A DNA stretch of 64,000 nt from NCBI GenBank assembly GCA_033391075.1, contig JAWPMV010000001.1, forward strand, positions 7,192,001 to 7,256,000, given 5' to 3'. Under the pieces are notes generated by a model, which saw only the letters and a program-made list of their open reading frames with translations, searched no databases and was not told the origin of the DNA. Both the position numbers and the translations under genes were made by a program. Shown here piece after piece: positions 44,221 to 52,765 of the stretch. Origin of the DNA: Bacteroidia bacterium (GTDB lineage Bacteria; Bacteroidota; Bacteroidia; J057). Each line of letters starts with the position of its first letter. The stretch's first letter is position 1.

Positions 44221-45186
44221 TCAAATAAAATTGGGATTAAATTGAGTTCTATTTTTAGCTACAGCAAAAGCCTGTCTTAAGAGTTTATGAGCAACCGCAA
44301 CTCTAATGACTTTATGATGTTTACCCTTTTGCTTCATGTTTTCTACCATAGATTGACAAAGAGGATTTACTTTCATCGCGGAAAAGGCTCCCATATAGAG
44401 ATACTTTCTTGCCAAGGCCTGCCCCATTTTTACGATCCTCTCCTTTCCCTTTACTGAGCTACCCGATGTGAAAATACGAGGACATAATCCCAAATAAGCG
44501 ACCAATTGTTTGGCAGACTCAAATCGGCTAAAGTCATGGGTAATACAGATCAACAAACAAGCGGTCTTAGGTCCTATACCTGGGATGCTCATAAGCGACT
44601 GATAGCTTTGTGAACAATGCTCTTTACTAAGGCTGAGCATCTGTTGCTCCAGCCGCTTGATCGAAGCTTGTAGCTGTTCGATCAGATAAAGCTGCTGACT
44701 TCTCACCAAAGGATCCACAATAGGAACTTGATCCATAGCCTCGAGCTGATTACGAAGCATCTGGAGCTGTTTTTGAAATAGGTTAATGCTAGTCAAAAAC
44801 TGCTGTAAGCGGAGAAAAATAGCCGCTGGAGGCTGCCAGAGCTTAATAAAGCTTCGGTGATCCCGTCCATATTGAGCAATTAAGCGCGCGTCTTGCTGAT
44901 CGGTCTTGGTTCGCCTTAATTGCATCTGACTGTAGCGGCGAATGACCAGGGGATTAACTACACTTAGTTTAATCCCATGCTGATGTAAACTAAAGGCCAG
45001 GGATAAATAATAGGGACCACTTGCTTCCATGACACAGAGATCTCCTTGAGAGAGGACTTCGATAAATTTACAATGGCCCGAAGCAGTATTGGAATAGCTT
45101 TTTACCCAGCTTTTCCCACTATCATTAAGACAGACTACTTCAAAGCTTTTTTTGGCAATGTCGATTCCATATACGTTATTATCCAT
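44221..45186 (-). CDS. IS110-family transposase (RNA-guided recombinase type)
   Basis: A 321-aa recombinase. The N-terminal RuvC-like DEDD domain has GIDIAKKSFE (Asp9), CVMEASGPYY (Glu54) and TKTDQQDARLIAQYG (Asp96, Asp99). A coiled-coil follows (about 125-190). The C-terminal Tnp domain has SIPGIGPKTACLL, QLVAYLGLCPRI and SGSSVKGKERIVKMG, where the catalytic Ser of IS110 recombinases lies (Ser241 by position). The frame is intact, so the element may be active. The long non-coding stretch upstream of the start is the place where IS110-group elements encode their bridge RNA. Confidence 0.93.
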   Translation of the reverse strand: MDNNVYGIDIAKKSFEVVCLNDSGKSWVKSYSNTASGHCKFIEVLSQGDLCVMEASGPYYLSLAFSLHQHGIKLSVVNPLVIRRYSQMQLRRTKTDQQDARLIAQYGRDHRSFIKLWQPPAAIFLRLQQFLTSINLFQKQLQMLRNQLEAMDQVPIVDPLVRSQQLYLIEQLQASIKRLEQQMLSLSKEHCSQSYQSLMSIPGIGPKTACLLICITHDFSRFESAKQLVAYLGLCPRIFTSGSSVKGKERIVKMGQALARKYLYMGAFSAMKVNPLCQSMVENMKQKGKHHKVIRVAVAHKLLRQAFAVAKNRTQFNPNFI

Positions 45187-45189
45187 AAT

Positions 45190-45412
45190 CCTATATTTGA
45201 GCAGCTCTGATTCGAACTTATCAATCCTACATTCTGGCTCTTAGCCTACTGTACTGTTCTAGTTTTGGATCAGAGGGAGAGGGAAACCAACATCCCGGAC
45301 GGTTTTTTAAACCAATGACACTTAACGGATTTATCCCCTCTCCTTTTGCTGCTTATTCAAATACCACAAACTAAGAATTCTTTTCTTCCCTAGCTCTTAG
45401 GCAAGTATAGGA
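45190..45412 (-). ncRNA. Candidate bridge RNA of the IS110 element
   Basis: Read on the transposase strand: a 5' stem CTAAGA/TCTTAG (45400-45395 with 45376-45371); a target loop closed by GGAGAGGG/CCCTCTCC (45343-45336 with 45283-45276); directly after it a donor loop closed by CTCTGAT/ATCAGAG (45275-45269 with 45211-45205). The target loop has TGTCAT (45320-45315), a GGTTT/AAACC mini-hairpin and TCCGGGATG (45299-45291), matching the two sides of the insertion site. The donor loop has TACAGTA (45253-45247), a GGCT/AGCC mini-hairpin and TAGGAT (45229-45224), matching the element ends. Exact RNA ends are not visible. Confidence 0.7.
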
Positions 45413-45529
45413 TGACAGACTTTTTCGGGGCGTATTCCCTCCTGGAGCTAAGCGCATAATTGATCCGGCTATCAACATTTTTCTCGAAAATTTCGGATAT
45501 TCATACAAACTACCTCAATACACCACATC

Positions 45530-46777
45530 ATGAATTGGAACATCTCCCAAAAGATTGCATTCCGCTTTTTTGCCGTTTACATTTTCCTTTTTACCATGTC
45601 CAACCAGTTTGTGGCATCGGGGATTTTTGACAAACTCTGGCGAATTGTTGTGCCCTGGTTTGCCAAAAACATCCTGAAGCTGGAAAAAGACATCACTGTA
45701 TTTACCAATGGCAGCGGAGACACTACCTACAATTTTGTAAGCCTTTTGGTATTTGTCCTCATCGCAGCTATCGTGACGGTAATCTGGACAGCCATTAATC
45801 CACAAAAACCTAAAGACTCGAAACTGTTGGATCCCCTGGTGGTTTTGGTGCGCTATTATGTGATTTTCCAGATGGTTACCTATGGATTGGCCAAACTCTT
45901 TTACCTCCAATTTCAGGAACCGATGATCTCCCGCCTGATCCAACCTTATGGAGAATCTTCGCCGATGGGATTACTATGGACCTTTATGGGTTTTTCTAAA
46001 GGCTATACCATTCTTGCAGGAGCAGCTGAGTTTTTAGGAGGAATTCTTCTCCTTTTTAGAAAGACCCGTACCCTGGGGGCAATGGTAGTTTTTGGGGTGA
46101 TGCTCAATGTCATGGCGATGAATTTCTTTTATGATGTACCCGTCAAAATCCTTTCTTCCCATCTTGTTTTCTTGAGTGCTTTTCTTTTGGTGCTGGATGG
46201 AAAACGTCTCCTTAATTTCCTGATCCTGAATAAAGAAGTTCCCGCCAGAGAAATCCAACATTTTATCACAAATCCCAAAATCAGACGGATCAAAGACTAT
46301 ATCAAATGGGGACTTATTAGCATAGGACTTGGATTTTCCTTTTACCAAATGACAAATTTTGTGAAGCAATTTGGCCAAGCAGCAGAGAAACCCCCGCTCT
46401 ATGGTTTGCATGAAGTGGAGTCTTTCGAAAGAAATGGGGAAATCATTCCTCCATTAACCACAGATAGCACACGCTGGGATAAATTGATTGTACAAAGAGC
46501 CGGAAGTGCACGCGTCCATTTCATGCCCAACAATCGCAAGTTTTACGATTTTAAGCCAGATAGTCTTGAAAATTTTGTCCTGATCAACATCAGCGGGGAT
46601 ACGACTGCTATGATAGACACGCTATTTTTTAGTCAGCCAGATAGTAGCCTTTTAGAACTGGAAGGAATAGTGGCCTCTGATACATTGAAGATACGTCTGA
46701 AAAGCCGTCAGAAAAACTCTTTCCTTTTAATGAATCGTGGCTTTCACTGGGTGAGCGAATATCCCCATAATCGATAA
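45530..46777 (+). CDS. DoxX-like membrane protein
   Basis: A 415-aa protein with seven to eight hydrophobic helices in the first 290 residues; the segment FSKGYTILAGAAEFLGGILLLFRKTRTLGAMVVFGVM is the DoxX-type core. The last 120 residues are a soluble beta-rich tail (ARVHFMPNNRKFYDF, FVLINISGDTTAMIDTLFF). Function unknown; DoxX-like proteins are associated with redox and thiol stress in other bacteria. It starts about 115 bp behind the IS, so the insertion could have altered its upstream region. The interval 45415-45529 shows no other feature. Confidence 0.75.
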   Translation: MNWNISQKIAFRFFAVYIFLFTMSNQFVASGIFDKLWRIVVPWFAKNILKLEKDITVFTNGSGDTTYNFVSLLVFVLIAAIVTVIWTAINPQKPKDSKLLDPLVVLVRYYVIFQMVTYGLAKLFYLQFQEPMISRLIQPYGESSPMGLLWTFMGFSKGYTILAGAAEFLGGILLLFRKTRTLGAMVVFGVMLNVMAMNFFYDVPVKILSSHLVFLSAFLLVLDGKRLLNFLILNKEVPAREIQHFITNPKIRRIKDYIKWGLISIGLGFSFYQMTNFVKQFGQAAEKPPLYGLHEVESFERNGEIIPPLTTDSTRWDKLIVQRAGSARVHFMPNNRKFYDFKPDSLENFVLINISGDTTAMIDTLFFSQPDSSLLELEGIVASDTLKIRLKSRQKNSFLLMNRGFHWVSEYPHNR

Positions 46778-46847
46778 TCTTAAAAAAAATCTACCTCTTT
46801 GTCATATTCCTCAATCCTTTAGTACTAAATAAGTAGAGACACAGGAA

Positions 46848-47330
46848 ATGGATAAAGAGGCAGAACATATATTTCTTCAAACACTGGAAAAAGAGAAGGA
46901 TCGCATCTTTCGAATCTGTAATACCTATGCGGATGATGCTGAGGATGCCCGAGATCTCTTTCAGGAAGTAGTATATAATTTCTGGAAAACTCTCCCCAAT
47001 TTTCAAGGAAAGTCCAGCATATCAACCTGGCTATACCGAATTGCCATCAATGTCTGTCTCAAGCAAAAAGCCCGCAAGCGAATTGAAACCATTCGCCATG
47101 TGGAAGTAGAGAATTTTGAGGAACGTGTACAGGCAAGTCCACATTTGGAAGCCCTTTACCTGGCGATAAAGAAATTGGATAAGGTGGATCGTGCATTGAT
47201 CATGCTTTATTTAGAGGAATTGCCCTATAAGGAAATTTCTCAAATCACAGGGCTCACAGAAAACCACATTGCGGTAAAAATGAAAAGAATTCGAGAAAAG
47301 TTATCCAGACATATCAAAGCTTTTATATGA
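46848..47330 (+). CDS. ECF-type RNA polymerase sigma factor
   Basis: A 160-aa sigma-70-family factor with only regions 2 and 4. Region 2: FRICNTYADDAEDARDLFQEVVYNFW and STWLYRIAINVCLKQKA; region 4: LDKVDRALIMLYLEELPYKEI, then the helix-turn-helix QITGLTENHIAVKMKRIREKL. Its stop overlaps the next gene (ATGA), suggesting the downstream membrane protein controls it. Targets unknown. Confidence 0.9.
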   Translation: MDKEAEHIFLQTLEKEKDRIFRICNTYADDAEDARDLFQEVVYNFWKTLPNFQGKSSISTWLYRIAINVCLKQKARKRIETIRHVEVENFEERVQASPHLEALYLAIKKLDKVDRALIMLYLEELPYKEISQITGLTENHIAVKMKRIREKLSRHIKAFI

Positions 47331-47914
47331 TGGATCAGGACTTAAAAAACATATGGAAATCTGCCACTCAAGATGAGTTGGTTAAGCTCGATCAACATAA
47401 ACTGATAGGAGACATGGAAAAACAACATCTGAAATTGGAAAAAGGCATTCGTAAACGAGACCGACTGGAAATTGGGGTAGCTATAGCTCTTATGCCCTTC
47501 TTTTTGGCCGCTATATTTTTTCTGTCAAGTACCTTGAGCAAGCTAGGAGCATTTCTCATGCTACCTGCTCTGGGATTCATCATTTATCGCTTAAAGGCTG
47601 TGCGTAAATACGAGCCTACTGCCTTTAGCGAATCAACCCATGATTACCTGCATAAGCTCAAGATCTACTATACCATGCAGAGAGATTTGCTGAAAGAAGT
47701 TGCCTATTGGTATCTGATTCCTCCTTTTATTTGCATCAGCATGATCTATTGGGGGATATCTTCAACTCCTACAGAAAAATTTATCAATATCGGAGTGGCA
47801 GCGGTAATTTATGTAGGGATTTACTTCATGAATCAGGCCGCTGTGCGAAAGAAATTGGATCCCTTTTTAGCGGATATTGAGGAGCAACTCCAAATGTTAA
47901 AAACAGATAATTAA
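47327..47914 (+). CDS. Membrane protein coupled to the ECF sigma factor
   Basis: A 195-aa protein: an N-terminal charged helical segment (1-45), two helices (about 46-68 and 70-86) and two more (about 128-146 and 150-168), with a short charged C-terminus. The 4-base overlap with the sigma gene makes an anti-sigma role plausible. It lacks the His/Cys zinc motif of classical ZAS anti-sigma factors, so this is inference from context. The pair ends at a strong terminator. Confidence 0.75.
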   Translation: MMDQDLKNIWKSATQDELVKLDQHKLIGDMEKQHLKLEKGIRKRDRLEIGVAIALMPFFLAAIFFLSSTLSKLGAFLMLPALGFIIYRLKAVRKYEPTAFSESTHDYLHKLKIYYTMQRDLLKEVAYWYLIPPFICISMIYWGISSTPTEKFINIGVAAVIYVGIYFMNQAAVRKKLDPFLADIEEQLQMLKTDN

Positions 47915-47921
47915 ATAAGAA

Positions 47922-47947
47922 AGGAAGCAATTAGCTTCCTTTTTTTA
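47922..47947 (+). terminator. Terminator after the sigma factor operon
   Basis: AGGAAGC (47922-47928) and GCTTCCT (47934-47940) form a 7-bp stem with loop AATTA, followed by seven T residues. Eight bp after the stop codon. Confidence 0.9.
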
Positions 47948-48069
47948 TAAACTCAGAAGTCATTTAAAGCTAGAGCCCACCTCTTTCTCTTGGTCCCAAT
48001 CTGTAATTTTAGAGAGAATGATCATACCAATGTGTAAATTCACTTCCGGACCTATATTTGGAGGCATCG

Positions 48070-49182
48070 ATGGAACTGATTTACAAGTTTGGCGCGTATC
48101 ATGGCATCTTTCTGGGAATTATCCTCTTCAATTATCAGAGGGAAGGGAAAACAATCTCTAATCGTATCCTGGGGACTGTAATCTTGTTCTTCTCTTTGTG
48201 CCTGCTCGAATGGCTTTCGTATTCAACAGGTTTTGCCGAAGAATATCCGCATGTCTTTCTGGCCAGCAATCCCTTATTGTACGCCATAGCTCCCTTACTT
48301 TATCTCTATGTAGAAAGTTATCTGGATCGAGCATTTCGATTTGATGGGAAGGCCCTTGCTTTGTCTTTGGCTCCCGGCTTACTTTATATGCTTTTTGCAT
48401 CTCCTTTTTATTTTTCTTCAGCAGATGAAAAGCTGCAAATTATCCAGCAGGGGAAATTGTTGGAATATATTATCGGAGGCGAAACCTGGTCTTTATTTTA
48501 TGTTTTGCTGGTAGTGGGCTTTTGTGTGTATAGCTTGAAACGTTTAGGAAAATTGGAGGAAAGTGATCCTCCGGGAGCTGCGAGAAGGATTTGGTTGAAA
48601 CGCATTATCTGGGCCTACATTCTTTTTGCACTATTAGGCTTTGCTGACTGGGGGATTGCTCAATACTTTCCAGCCTTAAATGTTCCGCGAGGCCTGATCA
48701 CTTTGAGTATACAAACCCTGATTATCCATGCCACGGCATATTTAGCCATAATAAATCCTCAGGCCCTGCTATCGTTTGAGCAGGACTTTATCCAGAAAAA
48801 AGAAGAGAAGTATCAAAAATCTCAGCTGGATGAAGGGAAATCCCAGCTACTTACAGAAGAAATTCGAAACATCCTCAAGGATAAGGATATCTACCTGGAC
48901 ATGGATCTATCTCCCGCATACTTTGCCCAAAAACTAGGGATAAGTAAGCACCAACTGTCCCAGCTACTCAATCAAAAGATGGAAACATCTTTTTCTGACC
49001 TCATCAATTCCTATCGGATTGAAGAGGCCAAAAGGCTTATTCGGGAAGAAGGAAATGAAAAATTGAAGCTCTTGCATCTTGCCTTTGATTCCGGCTTTAA
49101 TAATAAGACCACCTTTCTCCGCAATTTTAAAAAATTTGCAGGCATGACACCCGCCCTTTACAGAGAGAGCCTGAAAAAATAA
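48070..49182 (+). CDS. AraC-type regulator with N-terminal membrane domain
   Basis: About 370 aa. The first 235 residues contain seven hydrophobic helices; a linker then leads to an AraC helix-turn-helix pair at the C-terminus: YFAQKLGISKHQLSQLLNQK and then LAFDSGFNNKTTFLRNFKKF with GMTPALYRES. Membrane-bound AraC regulators of this shape are frequent in Bacteroidota and probably sense an envelope signal. Nearest downstream gene is a small DUF1761 protein, a possible target. ATG 48070 chosen over TTG 48058. Confidence 0.88.
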   Translation: MELIYKFGAYHGIFLGIILFNYQREGKTISNRILGTVILFFSLCLLEWLSYSTGFAEEYPHVFLASNPLLYAIAPLLYLYVESYLDRAFRFDGKALALSLAPGLLYMLFASPFYFSSADEKLQIIQQGKLLEYIIGGETWSLFYVLLVVGFCVYSLKRLGKLEESDPPGAARRIWLKRIIWAYILFALLGFADWGIAQYFPALNVPRGLITLSIQTLIIHATAYLAIINPQALLSFEQDFIQKKEEKYQKSQLDEGKSQLLTEEIRNILKDKDIYLDMDLSPAYFAQKLGISKHQLSQLLNQKMETSFSDLINSYRIEEAKRLIREEGNEKLKLLHLAFDSGFNNKTTFLRNFKKFAGMTPALYRESLKK

Positions 49183-49290
49183 TAGGAAGTGGTAACAGAC
49201 AATTGGTTGTGCCCTTTTAGAGGAGAGAAATGCAGAAACTTGTATCGCATCTATTGATAAACAGATGCAATCAAATTTCAAGCTAACAAA

Positions 49291-49704
49291 ATGGACACTG
49301 TACAAGCATTTTCTCCAAGTATTTTGGGCATCCTACTCGCTGCCCTTTCTTCTTTCATCATTGGTGGTTTATGGTATTCGCCTGCCTTATTCGGGAAATC
49401 CTGGATGAAGCTCAATGGCTTTAAAGAAGAGGACCTAAAACCTCAGGCTCGCATTTTTATCTCCACTTTTATTATACAATTACTAGGAGCTCTTTGTCTG
49501 GCTTTTTTTCTGGGGAAATCGGACCTTATGTTTAGTGCCATAGTCGGATTGCAGGTGGGCTTATTATGGGTAGCTGGAGGAATGGGAGTAACCTATCTCT
49601 TCGAAAGAAAACCCTTAAAGCTCTGGCTGATTAATGGAGGCTATCATATTATCACTTTTATCCTTATGGCTACGATAATCGCAGCATTTCAGTCCGCTCC
49701 CTAG
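49291..49704 (+). CDS. DUF1761 small membrane protein
   Basis: A 137-aa protein with four hydrophobic helices. The start LAALSSFIIGGLWYSPALFGKSWMK is the DUF1761 signature, followed by FISTFIIQLLGALCLAFFLG and a last helix with YHIITFILMATII. No known function. It stands about 110 bp after the AraC-type gene in the same direction. Confidence 0.85.
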   Translation: MDTVQAFSPSILGILLAALSSFIIGGLWYSPALFGKSWMKLNGFKEEDLKPQARIFISTFIIQLLGALCLAFFLGKSDLMFSAIVGLQVGLLWVAGGMGVTYLFERKPLKLWLINGGYHIITFILMATIIAAFQSAP

Positions 49705-49829
49705 AGGAAGTTCTCCTACCTACAAATTTGAGGCAGTATAGGGCCTATTCATAAATCAAGATATGGGCCACAGAAGGGCGAAAGTATCTGATCAATTGCC
49801 AGCAAATCTGTATCTTCGGCATTCAGAAA

Positions 49830-50678
49830 ATGCCCATGCTCAAAAAGCTCATTACTCCCAAAAGTGTCGGAAGCTTCCTCAATTTTTTAGCTTTGATTTG
49901 GCCCTCAAAAACAGGGGCTATTTCCTTCCGCTTATTCTGTACTCCTCAGAAAGGGCGTAGCTATACGAGCAAAGATGAACGCTTTCTTTCGAAAGCAAAA
50001 CAGGAGAAAATAGCCTTGTCAGATTTCGAAATCCAGACCTATGAATGGGAAGGAAGTGGCAAGAAAATCCTGCTGGCCCATGGTTGGGACTCTAATGCAG
50101 CCCGCTGGAGAGGCCTGATACCCGTTTTACAAAGAGAAAATTATAGCATACTTGCTTTGGATGCACCTGCGCATGGAAGATCAGGTTCCAAGCTGGCAAA
50201 TGGAGTGATCTATGCGGAGGCGATTGGCAAAGTGATAGAGAAACATAAGCCCGACTATGTTTTGGGGCATTCGTTCGGAGGTATGGCCGCTGCATTTTAC
50301 TTTGCTGATCCCACTGTTCCGTCAGTGGAAAAATTGATTCTGATGGGTACTCCTTCTCGCCTGTCTACAATTATGGAAAACTTTAATGAGGTGCTTGGGC
50401 TAAATGAAAGAAGCCAAAAGGCTACTGCCCGGATTTTCGAAGAAAAGATAGGTTTCCCGATTGAATTTTTTGCGGTAGAGAGATATATCAAAGAAGCGAA
50501 AATATCCGGCCTGGTCATGCATGATGTCGGCGATCCGGTTGCCCCTTTTTCTCAAGCCATAGCAATTCAGGAAAACTGGGCGAACTCAACTTTTTATCAA
50601 ACAGAAGGATTGGGCCATAGCATGCAGGCAGGAAGCGTATTTAAGCGGATTATTGCTGAGTTAAAAGGAAGGGGATAA
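49830..50678 (+). CDS. Alpha/beta hydrolase
   Basis: A 282-aa hydrolase. Oxyanion region LLAHGWDSNAARW (81-93), nucleophile elbow GHSFGG with Ser148, then HDVGDPVAPF carrying the likely acid and GLGHSMQ with the catalytic His. No signal peptide, so cytoplasmic. Substrate not predictable; relatives are esterases or thioesterases. ATG 49830 keeps a normal length. No operon partner close by. Confidence 0.88.
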   Translation: MPMLKKLITPKSVGSFLNFLALIWPSKTGAISFRLFCTPQKGRSYTSKDERFLSKAKQEKIALSDFEIQTYEWEGSGKKILLAHGWDSNAARWRGLIPVLQRENYSILALDAPAHGRSGSKLANGVIYAEAIGKVIEKHKPDYVLGHSFGGMAAAFYFADPTVPSVEKLILMGTPSRLSTIMENFNEVLGLNERSQKATARIFEEKIGFPIEFFAVERYIKEAKISGLVMHDVGDPVAPFSQAIAIQENWANSTFYQTEGLGHSMQAGSVFKRIIAELKGRG

Positions 50679-50746
50679 TTGTAAGTCCCTGATTTTTTTC
50701 TTTCATTGGGGTTAAGGGAAAGCTTTTTTGTAAAACCCATCAACCT

Positions 50747-52759
50747 ATGATTATGCAAATCTTGTCAACACGAATTGCACAAATCCTTTGTGCCTTATTT
50801 TTTGTTTTCCTCCCACTTTTCTCGATTTCTCAGGATATAAATCCCTACGAAAAGAACCTGCATCGATTCGATGAAATGATGTATGTCCTGACCTCAAAGT
50901 GGGTAGATAATGAGGAGAAAGCCTGGAAAGAATATCTACAAGCTTTGAAGAAGGAAGGTTTTGAGTTCAAAGAAAACCCCTCCCATTCCTTACAATATTT
51001 TCATGATTCTGTTAGCCTGGAAAAGGGGATCCAGCTGAAAAGCTATATCACCTCATCAGGAAAAGAATGGGCCTATGTCCTTTCAGCAGATAATACAGAA
51101 GAGATGGTTACTCAATATAAAGCCTATCAAGGTGTGTGGACCCGCAATAGAGAGAAAGGGATAAGGGGAATCGGGGAAAATGCATCCCGTGGAGCGAACA
51201 GGAAGTTCGGACAATATATTATGTATCACACGGGAGAAACCCTATCCAGTATTTTTGCTTTTGTCCTGCGCGACAATAAAATGATGGTAGTAGGCATGCA
51301 ACTCGATTTTCCGGTTCAGGAAAAGTATGACGAACTCAGTCATGAAAAGCGCATAAAAGTCAGAGATAAATATGAGCGCTTTCAAATCCTGTTGGATAAG
51401 TTTTCTGATAGTTTTATTCATCCGGATTCATGGCTTAAAAAGCCCCTGAGAGGAAAGCAATTGACAGCCGAACAAAGACTCTATGGATTTACCCAATTCT
51501 GGACAGAGGTAAAGTACAATTTTGCCTTTTTCGATCAGGTCCCGGACCTGGATTGGGATAAAGTCCTCTACGAATATTTGCCCATCATCCAGCAAGACCA
51601 AAGCAATGAGGAATATTTCAGAACCCTCAAACTGATCTGCGCGAAACTCGGAGATGGACACACCAATATTTATCCCCCAAGAGAAGAGCTTGATTGGCCC
51701 GGCATACAGTTGAAAAATTTTGGAGGGAAAGCTTATGTTGTCAATGTGAAAAAAGACTTTGCGGAGGAAATCCCTCTGGGAACAGAAGTCCTTTCTGTGG
51801 CGGGAATTTCAACCGATACCTACCTGAAAGAAAAGATTTTCCCCTACATCAGTTCCTCTACCGATCACATCCGATACAATTGGGGGATACGGGATATGCT
51901 GGATGGGAAAAAAGGGACAGAAGTGATGCTAGCGCTAAAATTGCCGGACGGAAAATTGAGGGAGAAAAAAATGATTCGGAATAAGGAATTAGGAGGAGAC
52001 TGGGTAAAAGGAAGGGACCAATGGCAATTATTCAACTTAACCATTACGGAGGATAATTTCGCCCATGTCAAACTCAATAGCTTCGGGCGTGAAAATATTA
52101 TAGAGGAGTTTGAGAAAAGGCTGGATAGCATCAAAGCCTGTAAAGGCGTGATCATTGACCTGAGGGGAAATGGAGGGGGAAGTTCAACGATTGGCTATGC
52201 GATCCTCAATCATTTTACAAAAAAGCCCTATAAAGGCTCTCTTTCTCGGACCCGAGACCATAGAGCGGCTCACAAAGCCTGGGGCAAATTTGTCGATGCA
52301 GATACGCCTTTGGAAGATTTGAGTGAATTCGACCAAAGATCAAGGCTTACTTTCAAAGGAGAATACTGGCATGAATTCGAGTTAAGTGAATATCAATCTG
52401 ATGTCGAAGAAATCATCGACTTGCCCGTGGTGGTATTGATAGGCAATAATACGGCTTCTGCTGCTGAAGACTTTTTGGTGGCTTTGGATCAGGTAGGAAT
52501 CGCCAAACTCATTGGTTCCCCTACTTTTGGGAGTACCGGCCAGCCTTTAATGATGGATTTGCCCGGAGGAGGAAGCGCTCGTATCTGTACCAAAAGAGAT
52601 ACTTATCCGGATGGGCGGGAGTTTGTAGGCTATGGGATTCAGCCTGATTATAAAGTTGAACAGAGCGTTGAGGATTACCTGACAGAAAAAGATGTGGTGC
52701 TCACATATGCGGTCGATTTTCTAAAGAAAAATCCAGGCTTTGCCAAAGACAAAAAATAA
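50747..52759 (+). CDS. S41-family (C-terminal processing) peptidase
   Basis: A 670-aa secreted or periplasmic protease, signal peptide 1-29 (ending SIS before QDI). The first 230 residues are a family-specific domain. Then an S41 fold: LGDGHTNIYP (301-310), a PDZ-like middle (about 315-410), GVIIDLRGNGGGSS (467-480) and the nucleophile region IGNNTASAAEDFLVAL with Ser571, followed by GSPTFGSTGQPL. The MBL-fold gene follows 6 bp after its stop. Confidence 0.87.
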   Translation: MIMQILSTRIAQILCALFFVFLPLFSISQDINPYEKNLHRFDEMMYVLTSKWVDNEEKAWKEYLQALKKEGFEFKENPSHSLQYFHDSVSLEKGIQLKSYITSSGKEWAYVLSADNTEEMVTQYKAYQGVWTRNREKGIRGIGENASRGANRKFGQYIMYHTGETLSSIFAFVLRDNKMMVVGMQLDFPVQEKYDELSHEKRIKVRDKYERFQILLDKFSDSFIHPDSWLKKPLRGKQLTAEQRLYGFTQFWTEVKYNFAFFDQVPDLDWDKVLYEYLPIIQQDQSNEEYFRTLKLICAKLGDGHTNIYPPREELDWPGIQLKNFGGKAYVVNVKKDFAEEIPLGTEVLSVAGISTDTYLKEKIFPYISSSTDHIRYNWGIRDMLDGKKGTEVMLALKLPDGKLREKKMIRNKELGGDWVKGRDQWQLFNLTITEDNFAHVKLNSFGRENIIEEFEKRLDSIKACKGVIIDLRGNGGGSSTIGYAILNHFTKKPYKGSLSRTRDHRAAHKAWGKFVDADTPLEDLSEFDQRSRLTFKGEYWHEFELSEYQSDVEEIIDLPVVVLIGNNTASAAEDFLVALDQVGIAKLIGSPTFGSTGQPLMMDLPGGGSARICTKRDTYPDGREFVGYGIQPDYKVEQSVEDYLTEKDVVLTYAVDFLKKNPGFAKDKK

Positions 52760-52765
52760 ATCCTT

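Larger units (their letters stand above)
44207..45414 (-). mobile_element. IS110-family insertion sequence, about 1.2 kb
   Basis: Bounds inferred: GGATG precedes the left end (44202-44206) and is repeated at the right end (45410-45414), and removing 44207-45414 joins CCGGGATG to ACAG, rebuilding an intact inverted repeat. Contains one transposase gene on the minus strand, a 14-base 3' end and a 226-base non-coding 5' end. No terminal inverted repeats or target duplication beyond GGATG, as expected for IS110. Single copy in the window. Confidence 0.75.

Noticed and set aside
44221-45186. IS1111-subgroup element with the guide RNA behind the transposase
   Set aside because: Only about 14 bases separate the transposase stop from the inferred end, too few for an RNA; the long non-coding end is on the 5' side, as in the IS110 subgroup.
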